Origin: Clostridium sp. D33t1_170424_F3
Lineage (GTDB): Bacteria; Bacillota; Clostridia; Oscillospirales; Acutalibacteraceae
Assembly: GCF_015667585.1 (NCBI RefSeq)
Contig: NZ_JADPEG010000018.1
Span: 1-64,000, forward strand
DNA: 64,000 nt
Direction: 5' to 3'
Part shown: positions 32,975-40,942 of the stretch, one piece after another
How positions within the stretch are numbered: the first letter of the stretch is position 1
How the letters are laid out: each line of letters opens with the position of its first letter
Notes under the pieces: generated by a model
Told to the model about the DNA's origin: nothing
Database searches by the model: none
The model's input: the letters and a program-made list of their open reading frames with translations, nothing else
Program-made: the position numbers and the translations under genes

Positions 32975-33387
32975 ATGTTTATCACAATTGACGGAGAAAA
33001 AATATACTGCCATGTGGTCGGGGAGGGCAAGCCGGTCGTACTGCTGCACGGCTTCGGCTGCGACCACCGGCTGATGGCCGGATGTATGGAGCCGGTGTTT
33101 CAGGCCCATCCGGGGTATCGGCGCATTTATGTGGACCTGCCCGGCATGGGGAAATCGAGCGGCCCCCTTTCCTGGGCTTGTTCCGACCGGATGAAAAGCC
33201 CGCGCTGTTTTTGACCGGGCGGCAGGACGGCTGCGTGGGATACCGGGATTTATGGCGGCTGCTTGAGGATTATCCGCGCGCAACGTTTGCCGTGTTGGAT
33301 ATGGCGGGCCACAATCTGCAGATAGAACAGCCGGAGCTGTTTCACAGTCTGGTTGAAAACTGGCTTGTACGGACGGAAGAAGCGTAA
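32975..33387 (+). pseudogene. Alpha/beta hydrolase pseudogene with internal deletion
   Basis: The 5' part (32975 to about 33165) encodes a typical alpha/beta-hydrolase start: MFITIDGEKIYCHVVGEGKP, PVVLLHGFGCDHRLMAG and YVDLPGMGKSSG. Then the sequence jumps, in another frame, to the C-terminal part FRPDEKPALFLTGRQDG, MAGHNLQIEQPELFHSLVEN, ending at 33387. The central ~100-130 codons with the GxSxG nucleophile are missing, so the gene is dead. The start follows TCAGGAG. Junction lies near 33160-33185. Confidence 0.85.
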
Positions 33388-33413
33388 CGACGTGAGAAAG
33401 GCGGCAGGGAAGT

Positions 33414-34199
33414 TTGGGGAAGAATATCAGCTATTATGTGGTCGACGCGTTTACCGGTGAACGGTTCCATGGAAATCCGGCGGGCGTCTGCGTATTGGAC
33501 GAGCCGCTGGATGCGGCGCTCATGCAGCGCATCGCGGCGGAAAACAATCTGCCGGAAACAGCCTTCCTGCTGAAAAGAGCGGGCGGCTACAGCCTGCGGT
33601 GGTTTACCCCGAAGTTTGAAATCGACCTGTGCGGCCATGCGACGCTGGCCGCTTCCTTTGTTGTATTCAACGAGCTGGAACCGGCGCTGCAAAGCGTCGC
33701 GTTTTCGACCATGAGCGGCATGCTGACGGTGGCGCGCAGCGGCCGTTTTTATGAAATGTCGTTTCCCAGCCGCCCTGCAAGACGCATAGACTTGACGGCT
33801 GAACAGCGCCTGGCTTTGGGCTGCGCACCGGAAGAAGTTTATGCGGCGCGGGACCTGCTGCTCGTTCTGCGCAGCGAGTCGGACGTACGGGAATATGTTC
33901 CGGATTATGACGCCCTGCAAAAGCCGTCCGGATGGCTGGGCGTGGTGGTTACGGCGCCGGGACGGGAAGCGGATTTTGTTTCACGCTATTTCTGCCCGGA
34001 ACTGCGTGCGGAGGACCCGGTAACGGGATCGGCGCATTGCAGTTTGGTTCCGTATTGGGCGGAACGTTTGGGGAAAGACCGCCTGACGGCGGAACAGTTT
34101 TCCGAAAGGCGTGGGACGCTGCATTGCGTGCTGATGGGGGACCGAGTGCGGATTTCCGGCGAAGCGGTCCTGTATCTGCGAGGGAAGCTCTGTATATGA
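33414..34199 (+). CDS. PhzF-family isomerase-like protein
   Basis: 261 aa. PhzF fold signatures are present: ERFHGNPAGVCVLDEP with the catalytic-Glu neighbourhood, DLCGHATLAASFVVFN and DPVTGSAHCSLVPYW. The family includes phenazine isomerase PhzF and many uncharacterised epimerase/isomerase relatives; no phenazine genes are nearby, so the substrate is unknown. TTG 33414 is the likely start, with AAAGGCGGCAGGGA before it. Followed closely by a CPBP protease gene. Confidence 0.85.
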   Translation: MGKNISYYVVDAFTGERFHGNPAGVCVLDEPLDAALMQRIAAENNLPETAFLLKRAGGYSLRWFTPKFEIDLCGHATLAASFVVFNELEPALQSVAFSTMSGMLTVARSGRFYEMSFPSRPARRIDLTAEQRLALGCAPEEVYAARDLLLVLRSESDVREYVPDYDALQKPSGWLGVVVTAPGREADFVSRYFCPELRAEDPVTGSAHCSLVPYWAERLGKDRLTAEQFSERRGTLHCVLMGDRVRISGEAVLYLRGKLCI

Positions 34200-34214
34200 A
34201 AGGAGTGGAGCGTA

Positions 34215-34865
34215 TTGGAAGGTAATTTGAAAGGGAACAGAAAAATCTGGATGCCCCTGCTTGCTTTTGCTCTTTTCTTTGGTATTTGGGCGGCGTGGGT
34301 TCCGCTCCATCATCTGTGGAATGTCCCGGATATCATAGACGGGATTTTGGGCTGGGGCGATTTGATCTGGCTGGGCTGCGGGGCGTTCTTACTCTGTTGG
34401 AACCGGGATCGGCTGCCGGTCCGGCCAAAAGAGATGCTTTGCACCGCGCCAAAAGCAAAAGTGTTTTTTCCGATGCTTGCCGTCGTCCTGCTGTATTATC
34501 TGGCGGCGGACCTTCTGCAAAACGGTGAATTTTATCTGAATACAGAACAGAATATAGCCACGTTGGTATTCCTGTTCCTGATTGTTGGGCTGCAGGAGGA
34601 GCTGCTTTTTCGCGGATACTTCTTGAACGCTTTGGCTGCCGGTATGCCGGAGCGCTTTGCCAACCTGCTGTCCGCGTTTTTCTTTGCGCTGATTCATGTT
34701 CCCGGCTGGATGCGGAGCGGTATGGCTCCGCTGGAAATAGCTGCGACCGGGGGAATGATCCTTCTGCTCGGGCTGTTCTTTGGCTGGTCGTTCCGCAAGA
34801 GCGGGTCCATCTGGACGCCGGTTTTGCTTCATACGGTTTGGGACGTCTGTTCCCGGTTGATCTGA
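34215..34865 (+). CDS. CPBP-family intramembrane metalloprotease
   Basis: 216 aa with about six membrane segments. Catalytic motifs of the CPBP (Abi/Rce1-like) family are present: EELLFRGYF near residues 133-141 and FALIHV near 155-160. In bacteria such proteins are tied to bacteriocin self-immunity, peptide processing or membrane stress. Start is TTG 34215 with AGGAGTGGAG before it, 16 bp after the PhzF gene, so a two-gene operon is likely. Confidence 0.88.
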   Translation: MEGNLKGNRKIWMPLLAFALFFGIWAAWVPLHHLWNVPDIIDGILGWGDLIWLGCGAFLLCWNRDRLPVRPKEMLCTAPKAKVFFPMLAVVLLYYLAADLLQNGEFYLNTEQNIATLVFLFLIVGLQEELLFRGYFLNALAAGMPERFANLLSAFFFALIHVPGWMRSGMAPLEIAATGGMILLLGLFFGWSFRKSGSIWTPVLLHTVWDVCSRLI

Positions 34866-35120
34866 AGCGGACAGGCGCATCCATGGCGGCATGTGTAAGT
34901 TTGCGCAAAGCAGAAGCGGCCAGCGGCAATGGAAGTTTGTTGTGCAGCCAACTTGCAAAGAGTATAACAGTGCTGAAATAGAAGAAAAATTCGGGTATGC
35001 GAATGCAAAAATATGCTTTCACAGTTTCAAAGGATGACATGAAAATACAAAAAATAGAGTTGTGCCGCATGAGACGGATCAGATGTGCGGAACAACTGGA
35101 AAATGGAAGCGGGGGTTCCT

Positions 35121-35870
35121 GTGGAGAATCATTTTATCAACCTGACGCCGCAAAATCTTGTCAGCGAGCATTTATGCTGTATTATCCGCAGTAAAAAGCT
35201 CCATCCAGGTGTGGAAGCAAAGCGGCGATGGCTTTCAGACCGGTTGAACGAAGGGCACGTTTTCAGAAAGTTAAACGCAAAGGCGACGGTCTTTATCGAA
35301 TATGCGCCCCTTGAAACAGCATGGGTTCCGGTTACCGGCGACAACTTTTTTTATATCTATTGCCTGTGGGTTTCAGGGGATTATAAAGGAAAAGGGTATG
35401 GAAAAGCGCTGATGGAGGACTGCCTGGTGGACGCGAAGAAGCAGGGCAAGTCCGGCGTCTGTATGCTCGGCGCAAAAAAACAGAAATCGTGGCTTTCCGA
35501 TCAGTCTTTTGCAAAAAAGTTTGGGTTTGAAGTCGTTGACGCGACTGACGACGGGTATGAGCTGCTTTCCCTGTCCTTTGACGGGACGGCGCCAAAGTTC
35601 GCACAAAATGCAAAAGAGCAGAAGATTGCAAGCAAAGAGCTGACAATTTATTATGATATGCAATGCCCCTATATTGATCAACGCGTTGAGACAATCAAAC
35701 AGTATTGTGATGAGAACGCAGTCCCCGCGTCTTTCATACAGGTGGACACGCTGCAAAAAGCAAAGGAACTGCCTTGCGTTTTTAATAACTGGGCGGTATT
35801 TTATAAAGGCAAGTTTGAGACAGTCAATTTGCTGGATGCGGCTTACCTGCAAAGAATCCTGAAAAAGTAA
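35121..35870 (+). CDS. YoaP-like GNAT N-acetyltransferase
   Basis: 249 aa. The N-terminal part is a GNAT domain with FYIYCLWVSGDYKGKGYGKA, covering the acetyl-CoA-binding loop. The C-terminal part (after about 150) has YYDMQCPYIDQRVETIKQYC with CPY, as in the YoaP domain of Bacillus YoaP. GTG 35121 after GCGGGGG is chosen because the protein then begins MENHFINLTPQN, matching YoaP. Substrate unknown. It stands alone; a hairpin near 35897-35930 may be its terminator. Confidence 0.8.
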   Translation: MENHFINLTPQNLVSEHLCCIIRSKKLHPGVEAKRRWLSDRLNEGHVFRKLNAKATVFIEYAPLETAWVPVTGDNFFYIYCLWVSGDYKGKGYGKALMEDCLVDAKKQGKSGVCMLGAKKQKSWLSDQSFAKKFGFEVVDATDDGYELLSLSFDGTAPKFAQNAKEQKIASKELTIYYDMQCPYIDQRVETIKQYCDENAVPASFIQVDTLQKAKELPCVFNNWAVFYKGKFETVNLLDAAYLQRILKK

Positions 35871-35896
35871 AACGAAATTCCCCGGTCAGTCCTTGC

Positions 35897-35930
35897 CTGA
35901 AAGCATATCCTGCTTTCTTCGGTTTTTAAG
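35897..35930 (+). terminator. Possible terminator after the YoaP-like gene
   Basis: GAAAGCA and TGCTTTC form a 7-bp stem around TATCC, followed after a few bases by GGTTTTTAAG. Moderate quality. Confidence 0.5.
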
Positions 35931-36036
35931 GATGGAAACATGTCAGCGGGCCGGGCAAGGGGTTCCGGTTTTATATCAACGAAAAACAGAAATGAAGCCG
36001 AACGTAAAAATATAGAAAGCCGAGGAAGGTATAAGT

Positions 36037-36927
36037 ATGTATGAATTGGTGCAGGCTGGCCCGTCCAGCTATTATATCAACTGTCCCGCAAAGATGGGCC
36101 TTTTCGTAAAGGAGAACGGCGAAGCCTATTTGATCGACAGCGGCAACGATAAGGAAGCCGGGAAAAAGGTGCTGAAGCACCTGACGCAGAAAGGCTGGAC
36201 GCTCAAAGCCATTGTTAACACGCATTCCAATGCCGACCACATCGGCGGAAACCGCTACTTACAGCAGCAGACCGGCTGCCCCATTTTTGCGAACGGGATG
36301 GAGATCGCCTTTACGCAACACCCCATTTTGGAGTCCTCCTTTTTATACGGCGGCTATCCCTGCAGGGACCTGCGGCATAAGTTCCTGCTGGCGGCGGGGA
36401 GCGACGTTCTGCCGGTCACCGACCCGTCGTTCCCGTCTGAGCTGGAGGTGATCCCGCTGCCGGGCCATTTCTTCGACATGATTGGAATCCGCACGCCCGA
36501 CGACACCGTATTTTTGGCCGACTGCGTCAGCAGCCGCGCCACGCTGGAAAAATACCAGGTGGCGTTTCTCTATGACGTGGAGCAGTACCTGCAAACGCTG
36601 GACCGGGTGGAAAAAATGCAGGCGCGAATGTTTGTCCCCGCCCATGCGGACGCTGTGGAAGATATGCGGGAGCTGGCGGCTTTTAACCGGGAAAAGGTGC
36701 GGGAAATCGCCGTGCAGCTGGTCGCATTTTGCTGCGAACCGATTTGCTTCGAGGAGATTCTGCAAAGGGTTTTTACCACCTATGGGTTGACGATGAATTT
36801 TGAACAGTATGTGCTGGTGGGCAGTACCATCCGCTCCTATCTGTCCTGGCTCAAGGATACGGGGAAGCTTGCCGCCGTTTTTCAGGACAACCGGCTGCTC
36901 TGGATGGCGCCGGCTGTAAATCATTGA
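36037..36927 (+). CDS. Metallo-beta-lactamase-fold hydrolase
   Basis: 296 aa. Motif: VNTHSNADHIGG near residues 59-70, LPGHFFDMIG near 143-152 and FLADCVSS near 159-166, the His/Asp ligands of the MBL fold. The usual H-x-H-x-D-H is H-S-N-A-D-H, so one His of the first metal site is replaced by Asn. A C-terminal extension (about 215-296) looks like a winged-helix segment. First gene of a run including DUF5131, AraC-GNAT and HelD. Reaction unknown. Confidence 0.82.
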   Translation: MYELVQAGPSSYYINCPAKMGLFVKENGEAYLIDSGNDKEAGKKVLKHLTQKGWTLKAIVNTHSNADHIGGNRYLQQQTGCPIFANGMEIAFTQHPILESSFLYGGYPCRDLRHKFLLAAGSDVLPVTDPSFPSELEVIPLPGHFFDMIGIRTPDDTVFLADCVSSRATLEKYQVAFLYDVEQYLQTLDRVEKMQARMFVPAHADAVEDMRELAAFNREKVREIAVQLVAFCCEPICFEEILQRVFTTYGLTMNFEQYVLVGSTIRSYLSWLKDTGKLAAVFQDNRLLWMAPAVNH

Positions 36928-36942
36928 TGGGGCGGTAATCAA

Positions 36943-37650
36943 ATGGCGATTTGGAATCCGTGGCGGGGATGCCGTAAATACAGCGAGGGCTGTCAATATT
37001 GTTATATCCACAAAGGGGACCTGCGGCGGGGCGTCGATACGGGCCGGATTGTAAAAACCGAGCGCTTTGACGCCCCGGTGGCGAAGACGCAAAAGGGCGT
37101 TTACAAAATGAAGCCTGGACAAATGGTCTACCTCTGCTTTTCCACGGACTTTCTCATTGAGGAGGCGGACGAGTGGCGGGAGGCGTGCTGGACGATGATG
37201 CGCGAGCGGCCGGATCTGCAGTTTCTGTTCCTGAGCAAGCGGATCGAACGGTTTTTATCCTGCGTTCCCGCGGATTGGGGCGACGGGTACGACAATGTGA
37301 CCGTGGGCTGTACGGTGGAGAACCAGGCGCGCGCGGACGAGCGGCTGGCGTTGTTTTCCCAACTGCCGATCAAGCATAAAAATATCATTTGCCAGCCCCT
37401 GCTGGAACGGGTCGACCTGTCCCCGTACCTGTCCGGCGTGGAGCTGGTGGTCGTCGGCGGGGAGTCCGACCGGAACGCCCGGCCTCTGGATTACGAGTGG
37501 GTGCTGGACATCCGCCGGCAGTGCATGGCGGCGGGCGTGCATTTTTCATTCCGCCAGTGCGGCACGCATTTTATCAAGGACGGCAGGATGTATACGCTGA
37601 ACGTTCGGGATTTGGGGAGCCAGGCGAGAAAGGCCAACATTGATATCTGA
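36943..37650 (+). CDS. DUF5131 (phage Gp37/Gp68-like) protein
   Basis: 235 aa. The N terminus has WNPWRGCRKYSEGCQYCY, a C-x6-C-x2-C arrangement with radical-SAM-like flavour, and later LFLSKRIERF and VTVGCTVENQ, as in DUF5131 proteins (Gp37/Gp68) shared by phages and bacteria. Function has not been established to my knowledge. It follows the MBL gene by 15 bp, so is probably in one transcript. Start follows GGGGCGGTAATCAA. Confidence 0.82.
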   Translation: MAIWNPWRGCRKYSEGCQYCYIHKGDLRRGVDTGRIVKTERFDAPVAKTQKGVYKMKPGQMVYLCFSTDFLIEEADEWREACWTMMRERPDLQFLFLSKRIERFLSCVPADWGDGYDNVTVGCTVENQARADERLALFSQLPIKHKNIICQPLLERVDLSPYLSGVELVVVGGESDRNARPLDYEWVLDIRRQCMAAGVHFSFRQCGTHFIKDGRMYTLNVRDLGSQARKANIDI

Positions 37651-37706
37651 TTCCCATTTGCTTTGGATTTAAGTCATGAATAACATGAAAAATTGGCCCA
37701 AAAGTG

Positions 37707-37748
37707 CGAGTCCCCTCCCTCCGCCGAACGCGGAGGGAGGGGACTCGT
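37707..37748. repeat. Perfect 18-bp-stem GC-rich palindrome
   Basis: CGAGTCCCCTCCCTCCGC and its exact reverse complement are separated by CGAAC. There is no T tract. It lies in the 253-bp gap between DUF5131 and the AraC-GNAT gene, on the same strand as both. Similar CCCC-rich palindromes occur near 40.85, 50.05 and 61.15 kb. Confidence 0.85.
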
Positions 37749-37903
37749 CAACCTGGTTGATTTTTATGTATCCTGCAATGCTCACTCAGACTCTTATGAT
37801 GCTTACCAAAAAGGTTTTTTTGCTGAAACGTAAAGAGCGCAAGAATGATGAAACGCGGGCTGCCGTCTGTGATTATAATAGAAGCCTGAAGGGGGAAAAC
37901 GGT

Positions 37904-38758
37904 ATGCCAAATTGCAGAATTGACAGCGTCGCGGCCGCAATCGCGTATATGGAAGCGCACCTGACGGAAGCTTTAACCCTGGACCAGGTAGCGGCGGCGG
38001 TTCATTATTCCAAATACTATCTGCACCGCATGTTTACCAACACCGTTGGGATGACGGTGCACGAGTATCTGCAGCGGCGTCGGCTGACGGAAGCGGCAAA
38101 GCTTCTGGTATTCTCCGGCCAGTCCATTCTGGACATTGCGCTGCTTGCGGGCTACGAGAGCCGGCAGGCGTTTACGGACGTGTTTACCGCTATGTACAAG
38201 ATGCCGCCCAACCAGTACCGGGAGAATGAAAAATTCTATCCGCTGCAGTTACAATTTACGTTTAAGGGGAACTACCCAATGCTGAAAAACGAAGAAAGCG
38301 CCCAGTGGGAAATCAAATTTGCGACGGAAGCGGACATTCCATGCTGGATGGAACTGGTGCGGCTTGTGGTCGACGGGTTTCCGTATCTGGAGGAGGATTC
38401 CTATGTGCAAACGCTCCGCCAGCGCATCCGCACAAAGCAGGCGCTGATTTTAAAGGACGGGGAAACTGCCGCCGGCGTGATGCTTTTTTCCTGCGACGCC
38501 GGCAGCATCGACTTTATGGGCACCCATCCGCTGTACCGGAAAAAGGGCGTGCCCGGGGTATTTCTGGATAAAGTGATGGGAGAACTGCTCAAAGGAAAAG
38601 AAATCAGCATCACCACTTATCGGGCGGGCGACCGCGCGGACACTGGACATCGCAGGGAGATTCAGGAACTGGGCTTTGCGGAGGCAGAGCTGCTGGTGGA
38701 GTTCGGATACCCCACACAGCGCTTTGTACTGCCGAGGGAGGATATCCATGACAAATGA
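37904..38758 (+). CDS. AraC-type HTH fused to a GNAT-like domain
   Basis: 284 aa. The N-terminal ~105 residues are an AraC/XylS double HTH (EAHLTEALTLDQVAAAVHYS, KYYLHRMFTNTVGMTVHEYL, ESRQAFTDVFTAMYKMPPNQ). Residues about 130-284 have a GNAT-like fold (TEADIPCWMELVRLVVDGFP, GVMLFSCDAGSIDFMGTHPL), so the effector part may bind an acyl-CoA or a small metabolite. ATG 37904 follows AAGGGGGAAAAC. The last codons overlap the helicase gene start by 11 bp (ATGACAAATGA), suggesting translational coupling with HelD. Confidence 0.85.
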   Translation: MPNCRIDSVAAAIAYMEAHLTEALTLDQVAAAVHYSKYYLHRMFTNTVGMTVHEYLQRRRLTEAAKLLVFSGQSILDIALLAGYESRQAFTDVFTAMYKMPPNQYRENEKFYPLQLQFTFKGNYPMLKNEESAQWEIKFATEADIPCWMELVRLVVDGFPYLEEDSYVQTLRQRIRTKQALILKDGETAAGVMLFSCDAGSIDFMGTHPLYRKKGVPGVFLDKVMGELLKGKEISITTYRAGDRADTGHRREIQELGFAEAELLVEFGYPTQRFVLPREDIHDK

Positions 38759-40805
38759 AAAAGAAACAGATACCATTCCGTTTCCGGATGAGATTGCGCA
38801 TCTGGCGGCGCTCCGGTGCAGGCTGGACGACGCGCTGCGGGAGGCGGACGATACCGTCGAGCGGATCGACAGGGACTATATGAGTGAGAAACGGTACATG
38901 GCGCAGTACCGCGGGGAGATCGACCCGCATGAGATGTTTCAAAACGAGCTGGCGCTGCGGCAGATTGACCGCACCGGGGCGTTCGCCGTCAGTGTGCGCG
39001 GCCAGATCGCCAAATTGCAAGATTCGCCGTATTTTGCCCGTGTGGATTTTCAGCCGCATGGAAGCAAGGCGGCGTTTCCCTATTATATTGGCCGTTTTTC
39101 TTTCCGGCACCAGGACAAGCTGTTGGTTTGCGACTGGCGCGCGCCGGTCGCGGGCCTGTTTTACGACTGCGAGATTGGCCCGGCGGGATACGACGCGCCC
39201 ATGGGCCGGATGGAACGCGTGCTGACCCGCAAGAGGCAATTCAAAATCAAAGACGGCCGCATGGAATATGTGATTGAAACTTCCGTCAATGTTCAGGACG
39301 ATGTGTTACAGCGGGAGCTGAGTCACACCTCGGATGAAAAAATGAAGTCCATCATTGCGACGATCCAGAAGGAGCAAAACCGGATCATCCGCAATGAAAA
39401 GGCCGGTACGCTCCTGATCCAGGGGGCGGCCGGTTCCGGAAAAACTTCCATTGCCCTGCACCGCATCGCCTATCTGCTGTACCGCTTCAAGGGACGGCTG
39501 TCCGCACAGAATGTGACGATAATCTCCCCAAACCGGGTGTTTGGGGATTACATATCCAACGTTCTGCCGGAGTTGGGCGAGGAGCCGATCTATGAACTGG
39601 GTCTGGCGGATATCGCGGCGGTGCAGCTGGAAAGTGTGATCGCATTTGAGCCGGACAGGGATCCAATGGAAACAGAGGATACGGCGTGGATGGAGCGGGC
39701 GCGGTTCAAATCGACGCTGTCCTTTTTGAGAGCGATGGACCGCTTCCTGGAAACGCTTCCCGCAACGGTCTTTGAAGCCGCGGACTGCGCGTTCGGCGAG
39801 TATTCCGTGGAAGCGGCATGGATACAAAACCGGTTTGCGGCGTATGGAAGTGTTCCGGTCAAGCGGCGGCTGGAGCTGCTCGCAAGCGACCTGCACGACC
39901 GGTTTGCATCGGGACCGTTTGCGGACGATTCGGTTCCAACCGTGAAAGCCATTTTGAAACGGCTGCGTGCCATGATGAAAATTAAAAACACGCTTGGTCT
40001 CTACAAAGCGTTTTACCGGTGGCTCGGCGTGCCGGAGCAGTTTGTCCTGCCTGCAAAAAAGACATTGGAGTGGGCGGACGTCTACCCCTTCCTCTACGTC
40101 CACGCATCGTTTGAGGGCCTGCGGGAGAGCCGTATGATCCGGCACCTGGTGGTGGACGAAATGCAGGACTACGCGCCGGTGCAGTTTGCGGTGCTCAACC
40201 GGTTGTTCCCTTGTCAGAAGACAATTCTGGGGGACTTCGGGCAGTGCATCGATCCCTGCCATTCGCACACACTGGCGGATTTACGCCAAATGTATGAAGG
40301 GGCGGAGTTTGTAGAGCTGAACAAAAGCTACCGTTCCACCTATGAAATCATCCGGTTTGCAAAGCGCATCCATCCTGCCGCACCGGAACCGATTGAACGC
40401 CATGGAGAAGAACCGGTTTTGCTGCCGTGCGCCGGAAAAGAGGAGGAGCTGGAGAGGATAAAAGCGCTGATTGAGACATTCAGACACAGCGGGTTTACCT
40501 CGCTCGGCATTCTTGTCAAGACGGGCCGCGGCGCGGAAGCGCTGCATGAAAAGCTGTCACAGGGGGATGCGGTCCACCTGTTGACCCCGGAGAGCAGACG
40601 TTTTGTAAACGGAGTTTCCGTTGCCTCCATCCGGATGGCGAAGGGGCTGGAGTTCGACGCGGTTGTGATTCCGGACGCGGATTCGGAGACCTATGCCACG
40701 GAATCCGACAGGAGCCTGCTTTATGTCGCCTGTACAAGGGCGATGCACCGGTTGTCGCTGCTCTATACCGGAGAGCGGAGCCGGTTGATCGGCGAGGCGA
40801 CATAA
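38748..40805 (+). CDS. helD: HelD-like UvrD-family ATPase
   Basis: 685 aa. An N-terminal coiled-coil arm (about 15-80) is followed by a UvrD-type motor: Walker A IQGAAGSGKTSIALHRIAYL (near 223-242), VVDEMQDYAPVQFAVL, NKSYRSTYEI, IRMAKGLEFDAVVIPDA and VACTRAMHRL. HelD proteins bind RNA polymerase, remove stalled complexes and in some species give rifampicin tolerance. It overlaps the AraC-GNAT gene by 11 bp. The start is ATG 38748; a longer frame shadows the previous gene. Gene symbol is by similarity of layout. Confidence 0.88.
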   Translation: MTNEKETDTIPFPDEIAHLAALRCRLDDALREADDTVERIDRDYMSEKRYMAQYRGEIDPHEMFQNELALRQIDRTGAFAVSVRGQIAKLQDSPYFARVDFQPHGSKAAFPYYIGRFSFRHQDKLLVCDWRAPVAGLFYDCEIGPAGYDAPMGRMERVLTRKRQFKIKDGRMEYVIETSVNVQDDVLQRELSHTSDEKMKSIIATIQKEQNRIIRNEKAGTLLIQGAAGSGKTSIALHRIAYLLYRFKGRLSAQNVTIISPNRVFGDYISNVLPELGEEPIYELGLADIAAVQLESVIAFEPDRDPMETEDTAWMERARFKSTLSFLRAMDRFLETLPATVFEAADCAFGEYSVEAAWIQNRFAAYGSVPVKRRLELLASDLHDRFASGPFADDSVPTVKAILKRLRAMMKIKNTLGLYKAFYRWLGVPEQFVLPAKKTLEWADVYPFLYVHASFEGLRESRMIRHLVVDEMQDYAPVQFAVLNRLFPCQKTILGDFGQCIDPCHSHTLADLRQMYEGAEFVELNKSYRSTYEIIRFAKRIHPAAPEPIERHGEEPVLLPCAGKEEELERIKALIETFRHSGFTSLGILVKTGRGAEALHEKLSQGDAVHLLTPESRRFVNGVSVASIRMAKGLEFDAVVIPDADSETYATESDRSLLYVACTRAMHRLSLLYTGERSRLIGEAT

Positions 40806-40835
40806 AAAGAAAGCGTTGTCTCACAATATTTCCAG

Positions 40836-40882
40836 AACAGAAGCATCCCCTCCCCACTAAAAGCGGGTGAGGGGATGCTTCA
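40836..40882. terminator. Bidirectional terminator-like palindrome after helD
   Basis: AAGCATCCCCTC pairs with GAGGGGATGCTT around an inner CC/GG and a loop CACTAAAAGC. It separates convergent helD and the MFS gene. No T tract, but flanks form a second, imperfect pairing (CAGAACAG/CTGTTTTG). Confidence 0.7.
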
Positions 40883-40942
40883 TTTAACCTGTTTTGTGGA
40901 TTCGCCAAGGACAGGCAGAGCCTTTACGATCGACCTTGCCTG

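Noticed and set aside
33082-33387. Independent small gene
   Set aside because: Its residues are the C-terminal part of an alpha/beta hydrolase, so it belongs to the pseudogene beginning at 32975.
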